A stretch of 64,000 bases of DNA from positions 992,001 through 1,056,000 of the forward strand of contig NZ_CP119107.1 in the NCBI RefSeq assembly GCF_029094525.1, written 5' to 3'. The position numbers and the translations under genes were made by a program. Below are positions 38,197 to 50,657 of this stretch, in pieces. The stretch is from Pullulanibacillus sp. KACC 23026. Its GTDB lineage: Bacteria > Bacillota > Bacilli > Bacillales > Sporolactobacillaceae. Under the pieces are notes generated by a model, which worked only from the letters and a program-made list of their open reading frames with translations, was not told the DNA's origin and did no database searches. The first letter of the stretch is position 1. Every line of letters starts with the position of its first letter.

Positions 38197-38349
38197 ATGC
38201 ATATAGAGGTTTTGGCACGCCCCTGACTTGATTTAGTTTGGCGGCGGACAACAGGCTATTCATTAATAAAATTTTAGCAAGGCAGAAAATCGGCGCAGAG
38301 GAAATTTTAAGGTACTAATATAAGTGGGAACAAGGCAATCCGCTTTCGC

Positions 38350-38381
38350 CTAAAGGCTTGGCGCGAGCCTTGTTTTCTTTA
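38350..38381 (+). repeat. Small hairpin, possible repeat fragment
   Basis: AAGGCT/AGCCTT arms (38353-38358, 38366-38371) with GTTTTCTTT after. GCCTAAAGGCTTGGCGCGAGCC resembles a GCCTAAGGTCTTGGTGCC segment at about 33759-33777. No gene ends just before it, so it may be a repeat remnant. Nothing else is recognised in 38197-38448. Confidence 0.3.
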
Positions 38382-38448
38382 GGGCTTCGGAGCGTCGCTA
38401 AGGATGTGAGTGACCGATTGATCTCGGGGAAAATCGGTCATAACTTTA

Positions 38449-38658
38449 TTATGTGAAATAGTGATCAACGGTATCTTGATCATCAACAGCATCCAGGAGT
38501 TGCTTGAGGGTGATCTCCTTGCCATTTATTTCTCCCCATCCTTGGTTTTCCTTTTTTAACGATTTCCAACCGTTCTGGGTGTTTAGTTGGCTGTTAAAAA
38601 TGCCAGAGCTTTTTTCTAAAACTTTTATATCGATTGTTCTAATATGAATACCGGTCAT
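38449..38658 (-). CDS. Small protein of unknown function, paralogue of the next gene
   Basis: A 69-residue, hydrophilic protein (MTGIHIRTIDIKVLEKSSGI...). No Cys, no membrane segment. It shares a spaced pattern with the gene at 38697: Ile-x-x-hydrophobic, (S/T)SG(I/L)F, W(K/R)(S/A)x3KxNxG. ATG 38658 has GGAGGTGGAGGCGAAG in front; a GTG at 38670 lies within that ribosome site. It lies 38 bp after its paralogue, in one unit. Small paired proteins next to sporulation genes are frequent in Bacillales, but no function can be read from this sequence. Confidence 0.7.
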   Translation of the reverse strand: MTGIHIRTIDIKVLEKSSGIFNSQLNTQNGWKSLKKENQGWGEINGKEITLKQLLDAVDDQDTVDHYFT

Positions 38659-38696
38659 CTTCGCCTCCACCTCCTGTCAGTTATGGGTCCATGAAA

Positions 38697-38909
38697 TTAA
38701 CCGTCATAGCGGTCGTTGTCCCATACTGCCGAATGCCACTCCTCTATGTTTGAATCGCCTTCTTGTCTGACACCAGTATTAACCTTTGTTACAGCACGCC
38801 ACTGATGGGCGTTAGTGGGACCATCCATAAACAATCCAGACGTTGCCGTTATTAGATCAATAGTTAGATGGCCAACTTGAATATGCGGGTCCGATCTTTT
38901 CCTTCTCAT
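38697..38909 (-). CDS. Small protein of unknown function, paralogue of the previous gene
   Basis: A 70-residue protein (MRRKRSDPHIQVGHLTIDLI...). A basic N-terminus is followed by TATSGLFMDGPTNAHQWRAV and TKVNTGVRQ, then an acidic C-terminus. The SG(L)F...W(R)A..K.N.G pattern is shared with the gene at 38449, suggesting duplication. ATG 38909 follows GAGGTGAGCGG. It is divergent from sigL, with about 135 bp between them. Confidence 0.7.
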   Translation of the reverse strand: MRRKRSDPHIQVGHLTIDLITATSGLFMDGPTNAHQWRAVTKVNTGVRQEGDSNIEEWHSAVWDNDRYDG

Positions 38910-39043
38910 CCGCTCACCTCGCGTTTATTTAACATTAATATTTAAGGGGTGAGGCATTTATGAAAGGACAAAGGAAAAAACAAATCTTCACCATTAGAAA
39001 GAGACTTCATTTGGATGTATAATTTAAATGAGGGGGGATGAGG

Positions 39044-40357
39044 ATGGAATTGAAGCAGACGCTTCAGCAGCAAATGAAAATGGCACCGATGTTATTTGAG
39101 GCTATTTCACTTCTACAATATAACCAGGTCGATCTTAACGCTTTTTTAAAGGAAAAGACGCTTGAGAATCCCTTGCTCGACTATCAAGAAGCTGATATTT
39201 ATGCGGATTCGTCATTTAATAAGAGAGGAACCGGTGTATCGGCTACTGATGTTTTAGAAAACACGATGACAAAAGCAGAGTCCTTTCGAGAGGATTTGAA
39301 GCAACAAATTCGCGTTCATCCACTCAGTGAATTGAATCAGGCTTGTGCCTTTAATATGGTTGATAATCTTAATGATAAAGGTTATTGGGTGGAGGATACG
39401 AAAGAGTGGGCGCTCACAATGGGGTACCCTGTTGAAGAGGTGGAAGCTTCTCTTCGCCTTTTGCAATCCTTAGAACCAGCAGGAGTGGGAGCCACTAGTT
39501 TACAGCATTGTCTCTTGCTCCAAGCTGAGAGACTTATAGAGGAGGAGGAGCTCTCTTCTATTGTTCAGGCATTGATCCAGGATTATTTAGCGTTTTTGGC
39601 TGATGAGGACTGGGAGGCGCTGAGTGAACAGATGGGAATTAGTATCCCGATTCTCTTAGAGGCCTATGAGAGGATTAAGCAGTTATCCCCTTACCCTATA
39701 ACAGAAATGAATCCAGAGCCTATTCAATTTATCATTCCCGATCTTCTTTTAGAAGAAAGAGAGGGGCGCTTTCGTTTAAAAGTGGATTTAGCGGTACAGC
39801 CGAAATTAACGATAAACCGAGACTATTACAATCAGTTACTGGATGCTACTCGTGAAACCAAAGAGAGAAGTTATGTTCATCAAAAATTCTCTGAAGCAGA
39901 GTGGTTGCTTAGAGGACTTAATAAGAGGGAGGAAACCCTTTTTAGAATCGCTGAAGCTCTTTCGCGGTTTCATGCCTCCTCATTTGCCTTTCCTCCGGAG
40001 AAATGGATGCCGCTGACATTAAAAGAAATCGCGGACCAACTTGACTTACATGAATCAACAATTAGTCGTGCGGTTAAGGGCAAATATGTCAGAACACCCT
40101 ATGGAATATTGGAGCTCAAGCGTTTCTTTCCAAAGGGAGTCCGTCCGTTTGGCACTCACGGATTGTCATCCGACCATATAAAAAGTCTAATGCGAGAACG
40201 GATTATCAATGAAGACCCTTCTAATCCGTTATCCGACCAGGTCCTCGCCAATTGGTTTCGAACTGAACATGATCTGAGCCTCTCAAGACGAGTGATTGCC
40301 AAGTATCGAACGGAGCTTGGAATTGAGTCTTCTATGAAACGACGCCAGCGAAAGTAA
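39044..40357 (+). CDS. sigL: RNA polymerase sigma-54 factor
   Basis: A 437-residue sigma-54. The N-terminal Gln-rich activator region (LKQTLQQQMKMAPMLFEAIS) is followed by the core-binding domain (about 60-240), the helix-turn-helix (LTLKEIADQLDLHESTISRA near 325) and the RpoN box, here SRRVIAKYR near the C-terminus. ATG 39044 has GAGGGGGG 6 nt upstream. Sigma-54 needs enhancer-binding activators; none is encoded in the window. Here sigL lies upstream of cggR, unlike in B. subtilis. Confidence 0.95.
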   Translation: MELKQTLQQQMKMAPMLFEAISLLQYNQVDLNAFLKEKTLENPLLDYQEADIYADSSFNKRGTGVSATDVLENTMTKAESFREDLKQQIRVHPLSELNQACAFNMVDNLNDKGYWVEDTKEWALTMGYPVEEVEASLRLLQSLEPAGVGATSLQHCLLLQAERLIEEEELSSIVQALIQDYLAFLADEDWEALSEQMGISIPILLEAYERIKQLSPYPITEMNPEPIQFIIPDLLLEEREGRFRLKVDLAVQPKLTINRDYYNQLLDATRETKERSYVHQKFSEAEWLLRGLNKREETLFRIAEALSRFHASSFAFPPEKWMPLTLKEIADQLDLHESTISRAVKGKYVRTPYGILELKRFFPKGVRPFGTHGLSSDHIKSLMRERIINEDPSNPLSDQVLANWFRTEHDLSLSRRVIAKYRTELGIESSMKRRQRK

Positions 40358-40374
40358 AATAAGTCTCATTGTTC

Positions 40375-41250
40375 ATAGAGCAAGTTACGCCTAATCAAAA
40401 TAGGCGTAACGCCATTCCTTTATTTCGACATTTCAGCCCATTTTAGAGTCGGATAGCATATTCTCGTTACGCTCAATCGAAATAGGTGTAACGCCATTAT
40501 CTTATTTGGGCAATTCGGTCCAGTTTAGAGTCGGATAGCATATTCTCGTTACGCTCAATCGAAATAGGCGTAACGCCATTATCTTATTTGGGCAATTCGG
40601 GCCAATTTAGAGTCGGATAGCGTATTTTCGTTACGCTCAATCGAAATAGGTGTAACGCTATTATCTTATTTGGGCAATTCGGTCCAATTTAGAGTCGGAT
40701 AGCGTATTCTCGTTACGCTCAATCGAAATAGGCGTAACGACATTATCTTATTAGGGCAATTCGGTCCAATTTAGAGTCGGATAGCGTATTCTCGTTACGC
40801 TCAATCGAAATAAGTGTAACGCCATTATCTTATTTGGGCAATTCGGTCCAATTTAGAGTCGGATAGCGTATTCTCGTTACGCTCAAACGAAATAGGCGTA
40901 ACGGCATTCCCTTATTTCGGCATTTTCAGCCCGATTCGAGTCGGATAGCGTATTCTCGTTACGCTCAATCGAAATAAGTGTAACGCCATTATCTTATTTG
41001 GGCAATTCGGTCCAATTTAGAGTCGGATAGCGTATTCTCGTTACGCTCAATCGAAATAGGCGTAACGACATTATCTTATTAGGGCAATTCGGTCCAATTT
41101 AGAGTCGGATAGCATATTCTCGTTACGCTCAATCGAAATAGGCGTAACGCCATTATCTTATTAGGGCAATTCGGTCCAATCTAGAGTCGGATAGCGTATT
41201 CTCGTTACGCTCAATCGAAATTGGCGTAACGAGAATACATTATCCGGCGA
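40375..41250 (-). repeat. Tandem hairpin repeat array 3 (82-bp period, 11 copies, inverted)
   Basis: GTTACGCTCAATCGAAATAG then GCGTAAC repeats begin at 40384, 40466, 40548, 40630, 40712, 40794, 40876, 40958, 41040, 41122 and 41204, all exactly 82 bp apart. This is the reverse complement of the unit in arrays 1 and 2. Between hairpins lie GCCATTATCTTATTTGGGCA and GAGTCGGATAGCGTATTCTC. It fills the space between sigL and the glutaredoxin-like gene. Confidence 0.95.
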
Positions 41251-41347
41251 CCCGCTATTGCTATTAATGCTAGCTTTTGTAACAGGTGTATCAACAAGGC
41301 TCTCGGGTAAAGCGTTTTTGAATAAGACTATAAAAAGGTGGACTAGT

Positions 41348-41590
41348 ATGAGATCTCCTGTGATTGTATTTTATTCCAAACCTCGATGCCCATTATGTGA
41401 AGAGGCGAAGGCGGCTTTGGAAATGGTTATTGAGCCCCTTCAATTATCATTTAAAGAAGTGGATATTTATCAAGATGACAAACTTTTGGATGCCTATCAA
41501 TTGAGAATCCCTGTTATTACTCTTAATGGTCAGGTGATTGCAGAGGGGCGCGTTTCTGTGGAAGCGCTACAAGAAATATTTACAAGGTAA
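41348..41590 (+). CDS. Glutaredoxin-like small thiol protein
   Basis: An 80-residue thioredoxin-fold protein (DUF836/glutaredoxin type). VIVFYSKPRCPLCEEAKAAL carries a CPLC active-site pair at about residues 14-17; RIPVITLNGQVIAEG carries the cis-Pro. It is expected to act in thiol-disulfide exchange; its partner is unknown. ATG 41348 has AAAAGGTGGACTAGT upstream; a longer frame from 41258 starts in the repeat array and is rejected. Confidence 0.85.
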   Translation: MRSPVIVFYSKPRCPLCEEAKAALEMVIEPLQLSFKEVDIYQDDKLLDAYQLRIPVITLNGQVIAEGRVSVEALQEIFTR

Positions 41591-41595
41591 AGGTC

Positions 41596-41625
41596 TTGAT
41601 TAATATAAAATGCTTTTGTTAGAAT
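41596..41625 (+). promoter_or_regulatory. Candidate promoter of cggR-gapA
   Basis: TTGATT (41596-41601), an 18-bp spacer, and TAGAAT (41620-41625) preceded by TGT. It lies just upstream of the CggR operator. Confidence 0.5.
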
Positions 41626-41638
41626 TAACTTGTAATTA

Positions 41639-41677
41639 ACGGGACGTAAAATGTCTCATAGGGACGTTTTTGGTCCC
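41639..41677 (+). promoter_or_regulatory. CggR operator
   Basis: GGGACGTAAAATGTC then TCATAGGGACGTTTTTGGTCC. Two GGGAC-containing half-sites are spaced as in the B. subtilis cggR operator. CggR bound here blocks transcription of the glycolytic operon until fructose-1,6-bisphosphate rises. Confidence 0.9.
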
Positions 41678-41828
41678 TGTAAAACAACATTAAAACACCA
41701 ACTAGAAAAAAATTCTTGTCCCAATGCGCAATATGTGGAATAAATTTCAGGGATTGGAAAAAATACAACATGAGATAACAGGAAGAATGAAACCAAATTA
41801 GGGTAGATTTGGTCCAGGAGGGAGTCTC

Positions 41829-42842
41829 ATGGACACCATTGTCAAATGGCAGCAAAAGCTTGTACCTGATTTGTTGGATATGATGGCAAGCCGCTACCGG
41901 ATTTTACAAGCTGTTTCCATTCTCCAACCAATCGGTAGAAGAATGCTGTCAGGCCACTTAGGGATGACAGAGAGGGTACTGCGCAGTGAAGTCTCTTTCT
42001 TGTCCGAACAGGGGTTGCTCCACATGGAAACCTCCGGGATGAGAATGACAGAAGATGGCCTCCGCTTGTTGGAAGCCCTTGATGACGTCATGAATGAGGT
42101 TCTCGGAATTCCTCAGCTTGAAGAGCAGCTATGCCGAAAATTAGATTTAACAAAAGTGGTTGTGGTACCAGGAGATAGTGATGAGTTGCCTTGGATCAAG
42201 AACGATTTAGGTCTAGCCGCCGTCAAAGTCATGGAATCTTTGGTGAAGGACAAGAGCATTATAGCGGTGACAGGCGGAACAACACTTGCCTCTGTCGCTG
42301 AAATGATGTACCCATTCAAAAAGGTATCGGACTTGCTTTTCGTTTCTGCACGCGGTGGATTAGGGGAACAGGTTGACAACCAAGCGAACACGATTTGTGC
42401 CAAGATGGCGGAAAAAGCAGATGGCTCGTATCGTTTGCTTCATGTCCCAGACCAGATTAGTGAATCCACCTTTCAAACATTGATTCAAGAGCCGATGATT
42501 CAAGATGCTTTAGAGTTGATCCAGTCTGCTGATGTTATTGTTCACGGCATTGGGGACGCCATGACGATGGCGGAACGCCGCCGTTCGTCAGAGGGGTTGC
42601 TAAAGAAAATTGAGGAGGCGCAGGCCGTCGCTGAAACCTTTGGTTATTACTTTAACCAAGAGGGTCAGGTTGTCCACAAAGTAAAAACAGTTGGTCTTCA
42701 GTTAGAGAATCTCTATGAAAACCGACACGTCATTGCCATTGCTGGTGGCCGTTCTAAGGCGAAAGCCATTGAGGCCTACTTTAAGCAAGGGCCACATTCC
42801 ATCCTCGTAACAGATGAAGGTGCGGCCCGACAATTAATTTAG
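41829..42842 (+). CDS. cggR: Central glycolytic genes regulator
   Basis: A 337-residue SorC-family repressor. An N-terminal winged helix-turn-helix (about 20-80, including GRRMLSGHLGMTERVLRSEV) is followed by a sugar-phosphate-binding domain with VTGGTTLASVAEMM and GIGDAMTMAERR. Fructose-1,6-bisphosphate releases it from the operator at 41639. ATG 41829 with CCAGGAGGGAGTCTC upstream. First gene of the glycolytic cluster. Confidence 0.96.
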   Translation: MDTIVKWQQKLVPDLLDMMASRYRILQAVSILQPIGRRMLSGHLGMTERVLRSEVSFLSEQGLLHMETSGMRMTEDGLRLLEALDDVMNEVLGIPQLEEQLCRKLDLTKVVVVPGDSDELPWIKNDLGLAAVKVMESLVKDKSIIAVTGGTTLASVAEMMYPFKKVSDLLFVSARGGLGEQVDNQANTICAKMAEKADGSYRLLHVPDQISESTFQTLIQEPMIQDALELIQSADVIVHGIGDAMTMAERRRSSEGLLKKIEEAQAVAETFGYYFNQEGQVVHKVKTVGLQLENLYENRHVIAIAGGRSKAKAIEAYFKQGPHSILVTDEGAARQLI

Positions 42843-42882
42843 TTGTCATTTAATTTTTTTTTAACTAAGGAGGAAATAGTTT

Positions 42883-43890
42883 ATGGTATTAAAATTAGGT
42901 ATTAACGGTTTTGGTCGTATTGGACGTAATGTATTCCGTGCTGCACTTAACAACCCTGATGTTGAAGTTGTTGCTGTAAACGACTTAACTGATGCTCAAA
43001 TGCTTGCTCATCTTCTTCAATATGACACGGTTCATGGCAAATTAGATGCTAAAGTAGAAGTTAGCGGGAAAGATCTTGTTGTTAACGGGCAAACTGTAAA
43101 AGTTTTATCTGAACGCGATCCTGCTCAACTCGGATGGGGCAACCTTGGTGTTGAAGTTGTCGTTGAATCCACTGGCCGTTTCACTAACCGTGACGATGCA
43201 GCGAAGCACCTTGAAGCTGGCGCTAAGAAAGTCGTTATCTCTGCTCCTGCAAAAGGTGAAGATATTACGATCGTTATGGGTGTTAACAATGATAAATATG
43301 AAGCAGCTAATCATCATGTGCTTTCAAATGCTTCTTGTACAACGAACTGCTTAGCACCTGTTGCAAAAGTTCTTAACGACAAGTTTGGCATTAAACGCGG
43401 TATGATGACAACGGTTCACTCTTATACCAATGACCAACAAATCCTTGATTTGCCTCACAAAGACTACCGTCGTGCTCGTGCTGCAGCTGAAAACATCATT
43501 CCTACTACGACGGGTGCTGCTCAAGCTGTTGCATTAGTGCTTCCTGAACTTAAAGGTAAATTAACAGGTATGGCTATGCGTGTCCCAACCCCTAACGTTT
43601 CAATTGTTGACTTTGTGGCTGAGCTTAACCAAGAAGTAACAGTTGATCAAATCAATGAAGCGTTAAAAGAAGCATCTCACGGTGAACTCGAAGGAATTCT
43701 TGGTTACAGTGATGAGCCTCTAGTATCTAAAGATTACAACGGAAACAAATTGTCTTCTATTGTAGACGCCCTTTCCACAATGGTAATCGAAGGCAACTTA
43801 GTTAAAGTCATTTCTTGGTATGATAACGAAACAGGTTACTCTAATCGTGTTGTCGACCTCGTAAACTTTATCGCTAAACAAGGTCTTTAA
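42883..43890 (+). CDS. gapA: Glyceraldehyde-3-phosphate dehydrogenase, glycolytic
   Basis: A 335-residue enzyme. NAD-binding [14 protein letters not shown] begins at residue 7, Asp34 at the end of strand 2 fits preference for NAD, the catalytic Cys152 is in SNASCTTNC, and His179 in [10 protein letters not shown] completes the active site. It has a strong ribosome site (AAGGAGGAAATAGTTT) and codon use like other highly expressed genes. A terminator-like hairpin follows, so gapA may be more abundant than the distal genes. Confidence 0.98.
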   Translation: MVLKLGINGFGRIGRNVFRAALNNPDVEVVAVNDLTDAQMLAHLLQYDTVHGKLDAKVEVSGKDLVVNGQTVKVLSERDPAQLGWGNLGVEVVVESTGRFTNRDDAAKHLEAGAKKVVISAPAKGEDITIVMGVNNDKYEAANHHVLSNASCTTNCLAPVAKVLNDKFGIKRGMMTTVHSYTNDQQILDLPHKDYRRARAAAENIIPTTTGAAQAVALVLPELKGKLTGMAMRVPTPNVSIVDFVAELNQEVTVDQINEALKEASHGELEGILGYSDEPLVSKDYNGNKLSSIVDALSTMVIEGNLVKVISWYDNETGYSNRVVDLVNFIAKQGL

Positions 43891-43953
43891 TAATATAGGC
43901 TGAATCTTGAGCCTCTTCTTGCTGAAAAGGCAGGAGGGCAGGCTCTTCATGAC

Positions 43954-43984
43954 AAAGAGGAGTCTGCTGCTCCTCTTTTTTTGG
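43954..43984 (+). terminator. Terminator after gapA
   Basis: AAAGAGGAG/CTCCTCTTT (43954-43962 with 43970-43978), 7-nt loop, T-run. Read-through may supply pgk. Confidence 0.75.
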
Positions 43985-43988
43985 GGGG

Positions 43989-44087
43989 CGGACCTCACGG
44001 GGACAGACCTCACGGGGACAGACCTCATCCCGCAGTTTTACCCGCTTGAGGCCTGTCCCCACCAAAACCTTGAGGCCTGTCCCCACC
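43989..44087. repeat. Direct and inverted GGGGACAG repeats between gapA and pgk
   Basis: GGACCTCAC-GGGGACAGACCTCAC-GGGGACAGACCTCA on the left faces TTGAGGCCTGTCCCC twice on the right. The halves are reverse complements, so the 100-bp block can fold into a long stem with slipped alternatives. Similar GGGGACAG blocks are at about 3168 and 49155. Confidence 0.7.
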
Positions 44088-44116
44088 TATTCACTATTAC
44101 ATAAAGGAGGATTTCC

Positions 44117-45304
44117 ATGCCGAAGCAAACCATTCAAGATGTTGATTTAAAAGGTAAAACCGTTTTTTGTCGAGTGGATTTTAATGTTCCGCTTGATAAA
44201 GATGTGATAACGGATGATACCCGAATTCGTGCGGCGCTTCCGACTATTGAATATTTAGTAGATCAGGGCGCGAAGATTATTCTCGCCTCTCATCTTGGCC
44301 GTCCAAAAGGAACCGTTAAGGAAGAATTGCGTTTGACTCCTGTTGCTAAGCGTCTAAGCGACCTGCTTGGTAAACCAGTTCAAAAGTCTAACGAAGTCAT
44401 TGGGGATGAAGTAACTAAAGAAGTCGCTGCATTAAAAGAAGGCGATATTCTTCTTCTAGAAAATGTCCGTTTTCTCCCTGGTGAAGAAAAGAATGATCCT
44501 GAGCTTTCAAAAGCATTTGCAGACCTTGCAGATGTGTATGTGAACGATGCTTTTGGCGCAGCTCACCGTGCTCATGCTTCAACAGAGGGAATTGCTCGCT
44601 ATCTTCAGCCTGCTGTTGCTGGTTTTCTTATGGAGAAAGAGCTTGAAGTCCTTGGTGCGGCACTGGAATCACCTAAGCGTCCGTTTACGGCCATTGTTGG
44701 CGGTGCGAAAGTAAAAGACAAGATTGGCGTTATCGAAAACCTTCTAGACAAAGTAGATAACTTAATTGTTGGCGGTGGACTCGCTTATACTTTTATTAAA
44801 GCTAAAGGGCTTGAAGTCGGTAAGTCCTTGCTAGATGCAGAAAAGATTGACTTAGCTAAATCATTCATGGAACAAGCTGAAGCTAAGGGTGTTGCTTTCT
44901 ATACCCCAGTGGATGTTTTAGTGGCGGATGACTTTTCAGAAACAGCCAATAAAAAAGTGGTGCCGATTGACAAAATTCCTAGCGATTGGGAAGCTTTGGA
45001 TATTGGACCTGAGACGGTCAAGCTATACAGTGATGTCATTGCGAAATCCAAGCTTGTTATTTGGAACGGACCAATGGGTGTATTTGAACTGGATGCTTTT
45101 GCTAACGGAACGCTTGGTGTTGCGGAAGCCTTAGCAGCGGCAAAGGATACCACAACCATCATTGGTGGCGGTGATTCTGCAGCGGCCGTTGAAAAATTCA
45201 ATTTAGCTGATGAAATGAGCCATATCTCGACAGGCGGCGGTGCTTCTTTAGAACTCATGGAAGGAAAAGTGCTTCCTGGCGTTGCTATTTTGACAGAAAA
45301 ATAA
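44117..45304 (+). CDS. pgk: Phosphoglycerate kinase
   Basis: A 395-residue glycolytic kinase that makes ATP from 1,3-bisphosphoglycerate. [21 protein letters not shown] and the ATP-binding [12 protein letters not shown] are conserved. ATG 44117 follows AAAGGAGGATTTCC. Part of gapA-pgk-tpiA-gpmI-eno. Confidence 0.98.
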   Translation: MPKQTIQDVDLKGKTVFCRVDFNVPLDKDVITDDTRIRAALPTIEYLVDQGAKIILASHLGRPKGTVKEELRLTPVAKRLSDLLGKPVQKSNEVIGDEVTKEVAALKEGDILLLENVRFLPGEEKNDPELSKAFADLADVYVNDAFGAAHRAHASTEGIARYLQPAVAGFLMEKELEVLGAALESPKRPFTAIVGGAKVKDKIGVIENLLDKVDNLIVGGGLAYTFIKAKGLEVGKSLLDAEKIDLAKSFMEQAEAKGVAFYTPVDVLVADDFSETANKKVVPIDKIPSDWEALDIGPETVKLYSDVIAKSKLVIWNGPMGVFELDAFANGTLGVAEALAAAKDTTTIIGGGDSAAAVEKFNLADEMSHISTGGGASLELMEGKVLPGVAILTEK

Positions 45305-45382
45305 GGCAGTTTCTGCTAAGGTGTCCGTTACAAAAGAATCAGCGCATCATCAGCATGGAGAATTCCCGAAGAAGAGATTTAA

Positions 45383-47726
<2,344 letters not shown>

Positions 47727-47852
47727 CTGTATTTAGAAATAGAGAGATCTTGTGTTTAAAAAGAAGTAGAAATAGAAAGTTTAATGACGTCAGGCTTTTA
47801 ATTTTTACTTTATTACCTACTAAAAAAATTTATAAGAATGAACAGGAGTTGA

Positions 47853-49145
<1,293 letters not shown>

Positions 49146-49154
49146 TTCAACCAT

Positions 49155-49199
49155 GGGGACAGTTCGAAGGCAGAAAGATGCTAGAACTGTCCCTCTTTA
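49155..49199 (+). terminator. Terminator after eno
   Basis: GGGGACAGTTC/GAACTGTCCCT (49155-49165 with 49184-49194), followed by CTTTATAT. The arms belong to the same GGGGACAG family seen at 43989. Confidence 0.75.
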
Positions 49200-49265
49200 T
49201 ATGCTATACTTTTTGGTAGTGTGGCAATGTCCACTAGGTTCGGGTTGATCAGGAGGTGGAGCTTC

Positions 49266-49496
49266 ATGCATATTTTACTCGTCGTACTACTCATCATTTC
49301 CGCTCTAACGATTGTTGCAATCGTGCTTTTACAATCTGGTAAAAGTGAAGGCTTAACGGGTGCTATTACTGGAGGAGCCGAGCAGCTTTTTGGAAAACAA
49401 AAAGCAAGAGGACTAGACAAAGTGCTTCATCGTATCACAGTCGTATGCGGTATCGTCTTCTTTGTCGTTTGTTTTCTTCTCGCGTTCTACTTCTAA
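49266..49496 (+). CDS. secG: Preprotein translocase subunit SecG
   Basis: A 76-residue membrane protein with two hydrophobic helices (about 3-25 and 53-75) and the connecting QSGKSEGLTGAITGGAEQLF motif typical of SecG. It assists SecYE in export. ATG 49266 has ATCAGGAGGTGGAGCTTC upstream. The secG-est-rnr-smpB-ssrA order is the same as in B. subtilis. Confidence 0.96.
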   Translation: MHILLVVLLIISALTIVAIVLLQSGKSEGLTGAITGGAEQLFGKQKARGLDKVLHRITVVCGIVFFVVCFLLAFYF

Positions 49497-49552
49497 AAAG
49501 TGCCTTTTAATAGTTGGACAAATTAATTTTTGGATAAACTATAAAAAGCGAT

Positions 49553-49586
49553 CAGCAGCCGACCCTCGGGTGCTGTTTTCTTTTGT
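49553..49586 (+). terminator. Terminator after secG
   Basis: CAGCAGCCG/CGGGTGCTG arms with one mismatch (49553-49561, 49567-49575), TTTTCTTTT tail. Confidence 0.7.
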
Positions 49587-49837
49587 TTGATTTAATAGGT
49601 AATTATTTCTAATTGGTGAAGAGCCTACCAATTTTTTTATAGCATGGCTGGTTCTTACGGAAGTACAGTCCGTGACGCATTAGCCACCTTTGTTTTAACG
49701 TATCTAGATCCGCAGTCTGTCACGTTTTACCTCATTTACAGAAAAGTGATGCTTAAACTTCTAAGGTTAAGGGAATATATGATTAGAATTCATGTGACCG
49801 AAGCAGGTCTTTTAGAAAAAGAAATGGAGTGTTAGAG

Positions 49838-50587
49838 ATGAAAATAGTTCCACCAAAACCATTTACTTTTGAAGCTGGCCCTCGTGCTGTGCTGCTGTTA
49901 CATGGCTTTACAGGAAATTCGGCTGATGTGCGCATGCTTGGCCGCTTTTTGCAGGATCGAGGATATACCTCGCATGCACCGCATTACAAAGGACATGGCG
50001 TCCCCCCAGAAGAACTTTTACAAACAGGACCAGAGGATTGGTGGGAGGATGTCAAAGGCGGTCTGCAGCACTTGAAGGATCTCGGATATGAGGAGATTGC
50101 CGTTGGCGGATTATCACTTGGGGGGGTATTTTCTGTTAAAGTTGGATACACTTTTCCCATAAAAGGTATTTTTACTATGTGCTCGCCAATGACGGCGAAA
50201 ACGGAGGAGAACATCCATAGAGGTGTCATTGCTTATGCGAGAGAATGGAAGCAATTAGAAGGGAAATCTCCGGAGCAAATTGAAAAGGAGATGGAGCTTT
50301 TTGAGAATGCACCGATGACGACTTTAAGTAAGCTCAGTGATTTAATTCTCGATGTTCGCAACCATCTTGACCATGTGTATGCCCCTATTTTTGTCGCACA
50401 GGCTCGTAAGGATGAGATGATTGATCTCAAGAGCCCAGAAATTATTATAAATGAAGTCGAATCTGACCAAAAAGAGCTTAAGTGGTATGAAAATTCGTCT
50501 CATGTCATCACTTTTGGTCCTGAGAAAGAACAGCTGCACCAAGATGTGTACCGCTTTTTGGAAAGTTTAGATTGGACGGTGGGGTGA
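49838..50587 (+). CDS. est: Carboxylesterase (Est30/YvaK family)
   Basis: A 249-residue alpha/beta hydrolase. The nucleophile Ser93 is in GGLSLGG, Asp192 is in QARKDEMID and His222 in NSSHVITF. The oxyanion region is LLHGFTGN. Substrates are short-chain esters in characterised homologues; the cell role is unknown. ATG 49838 has ATGGAG 8 nt upstream; a GTG nine bases earlier is rejected. It precedes rnr as in B. subtilis. Confidence 0.92.
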   Translation: MKIVPPKPFTFEAGPRAVLLLHGFTGNSADVRMLGRFLQDRGYTSHAPHYKGHGVPPEELLQTGPEDWWEDVKGGLQHLKDLGYEEIAVGGLSLGGVFSVKVGYTFPIKGIFTMCSPMTAKTEENIHRGVIAYAREWKQLEGKSPEQIEKEMELFENAPMTTLSKLSDLILDVRNHLDHVYAPIFVAQARKDEMIDLKSPEIIINEVESDQKELKWYENSSHVITFGPEKEQLHQDVYRFLESLDWTVG

Positions 50588-50657
50588 TCGACTCGGCTGC
50601 TAGAAATGAGGCAGACCAGAGTATAGGAATCCCCTCACCACTCAAGGAGGAAGTCTA

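Noticed and set aside
38960-39022. 20-codon frame upstream of sigL with a fair ribosome site
   Set aside because: Too short to judge; it has no recognised leader-peptide feature such as codon runs or a following attenuator.
49644-49835. 63-codon frame upstream of est
   Set aside because: No ribosome site, no recognised pattern, and it ends inside the est ribosome site region.
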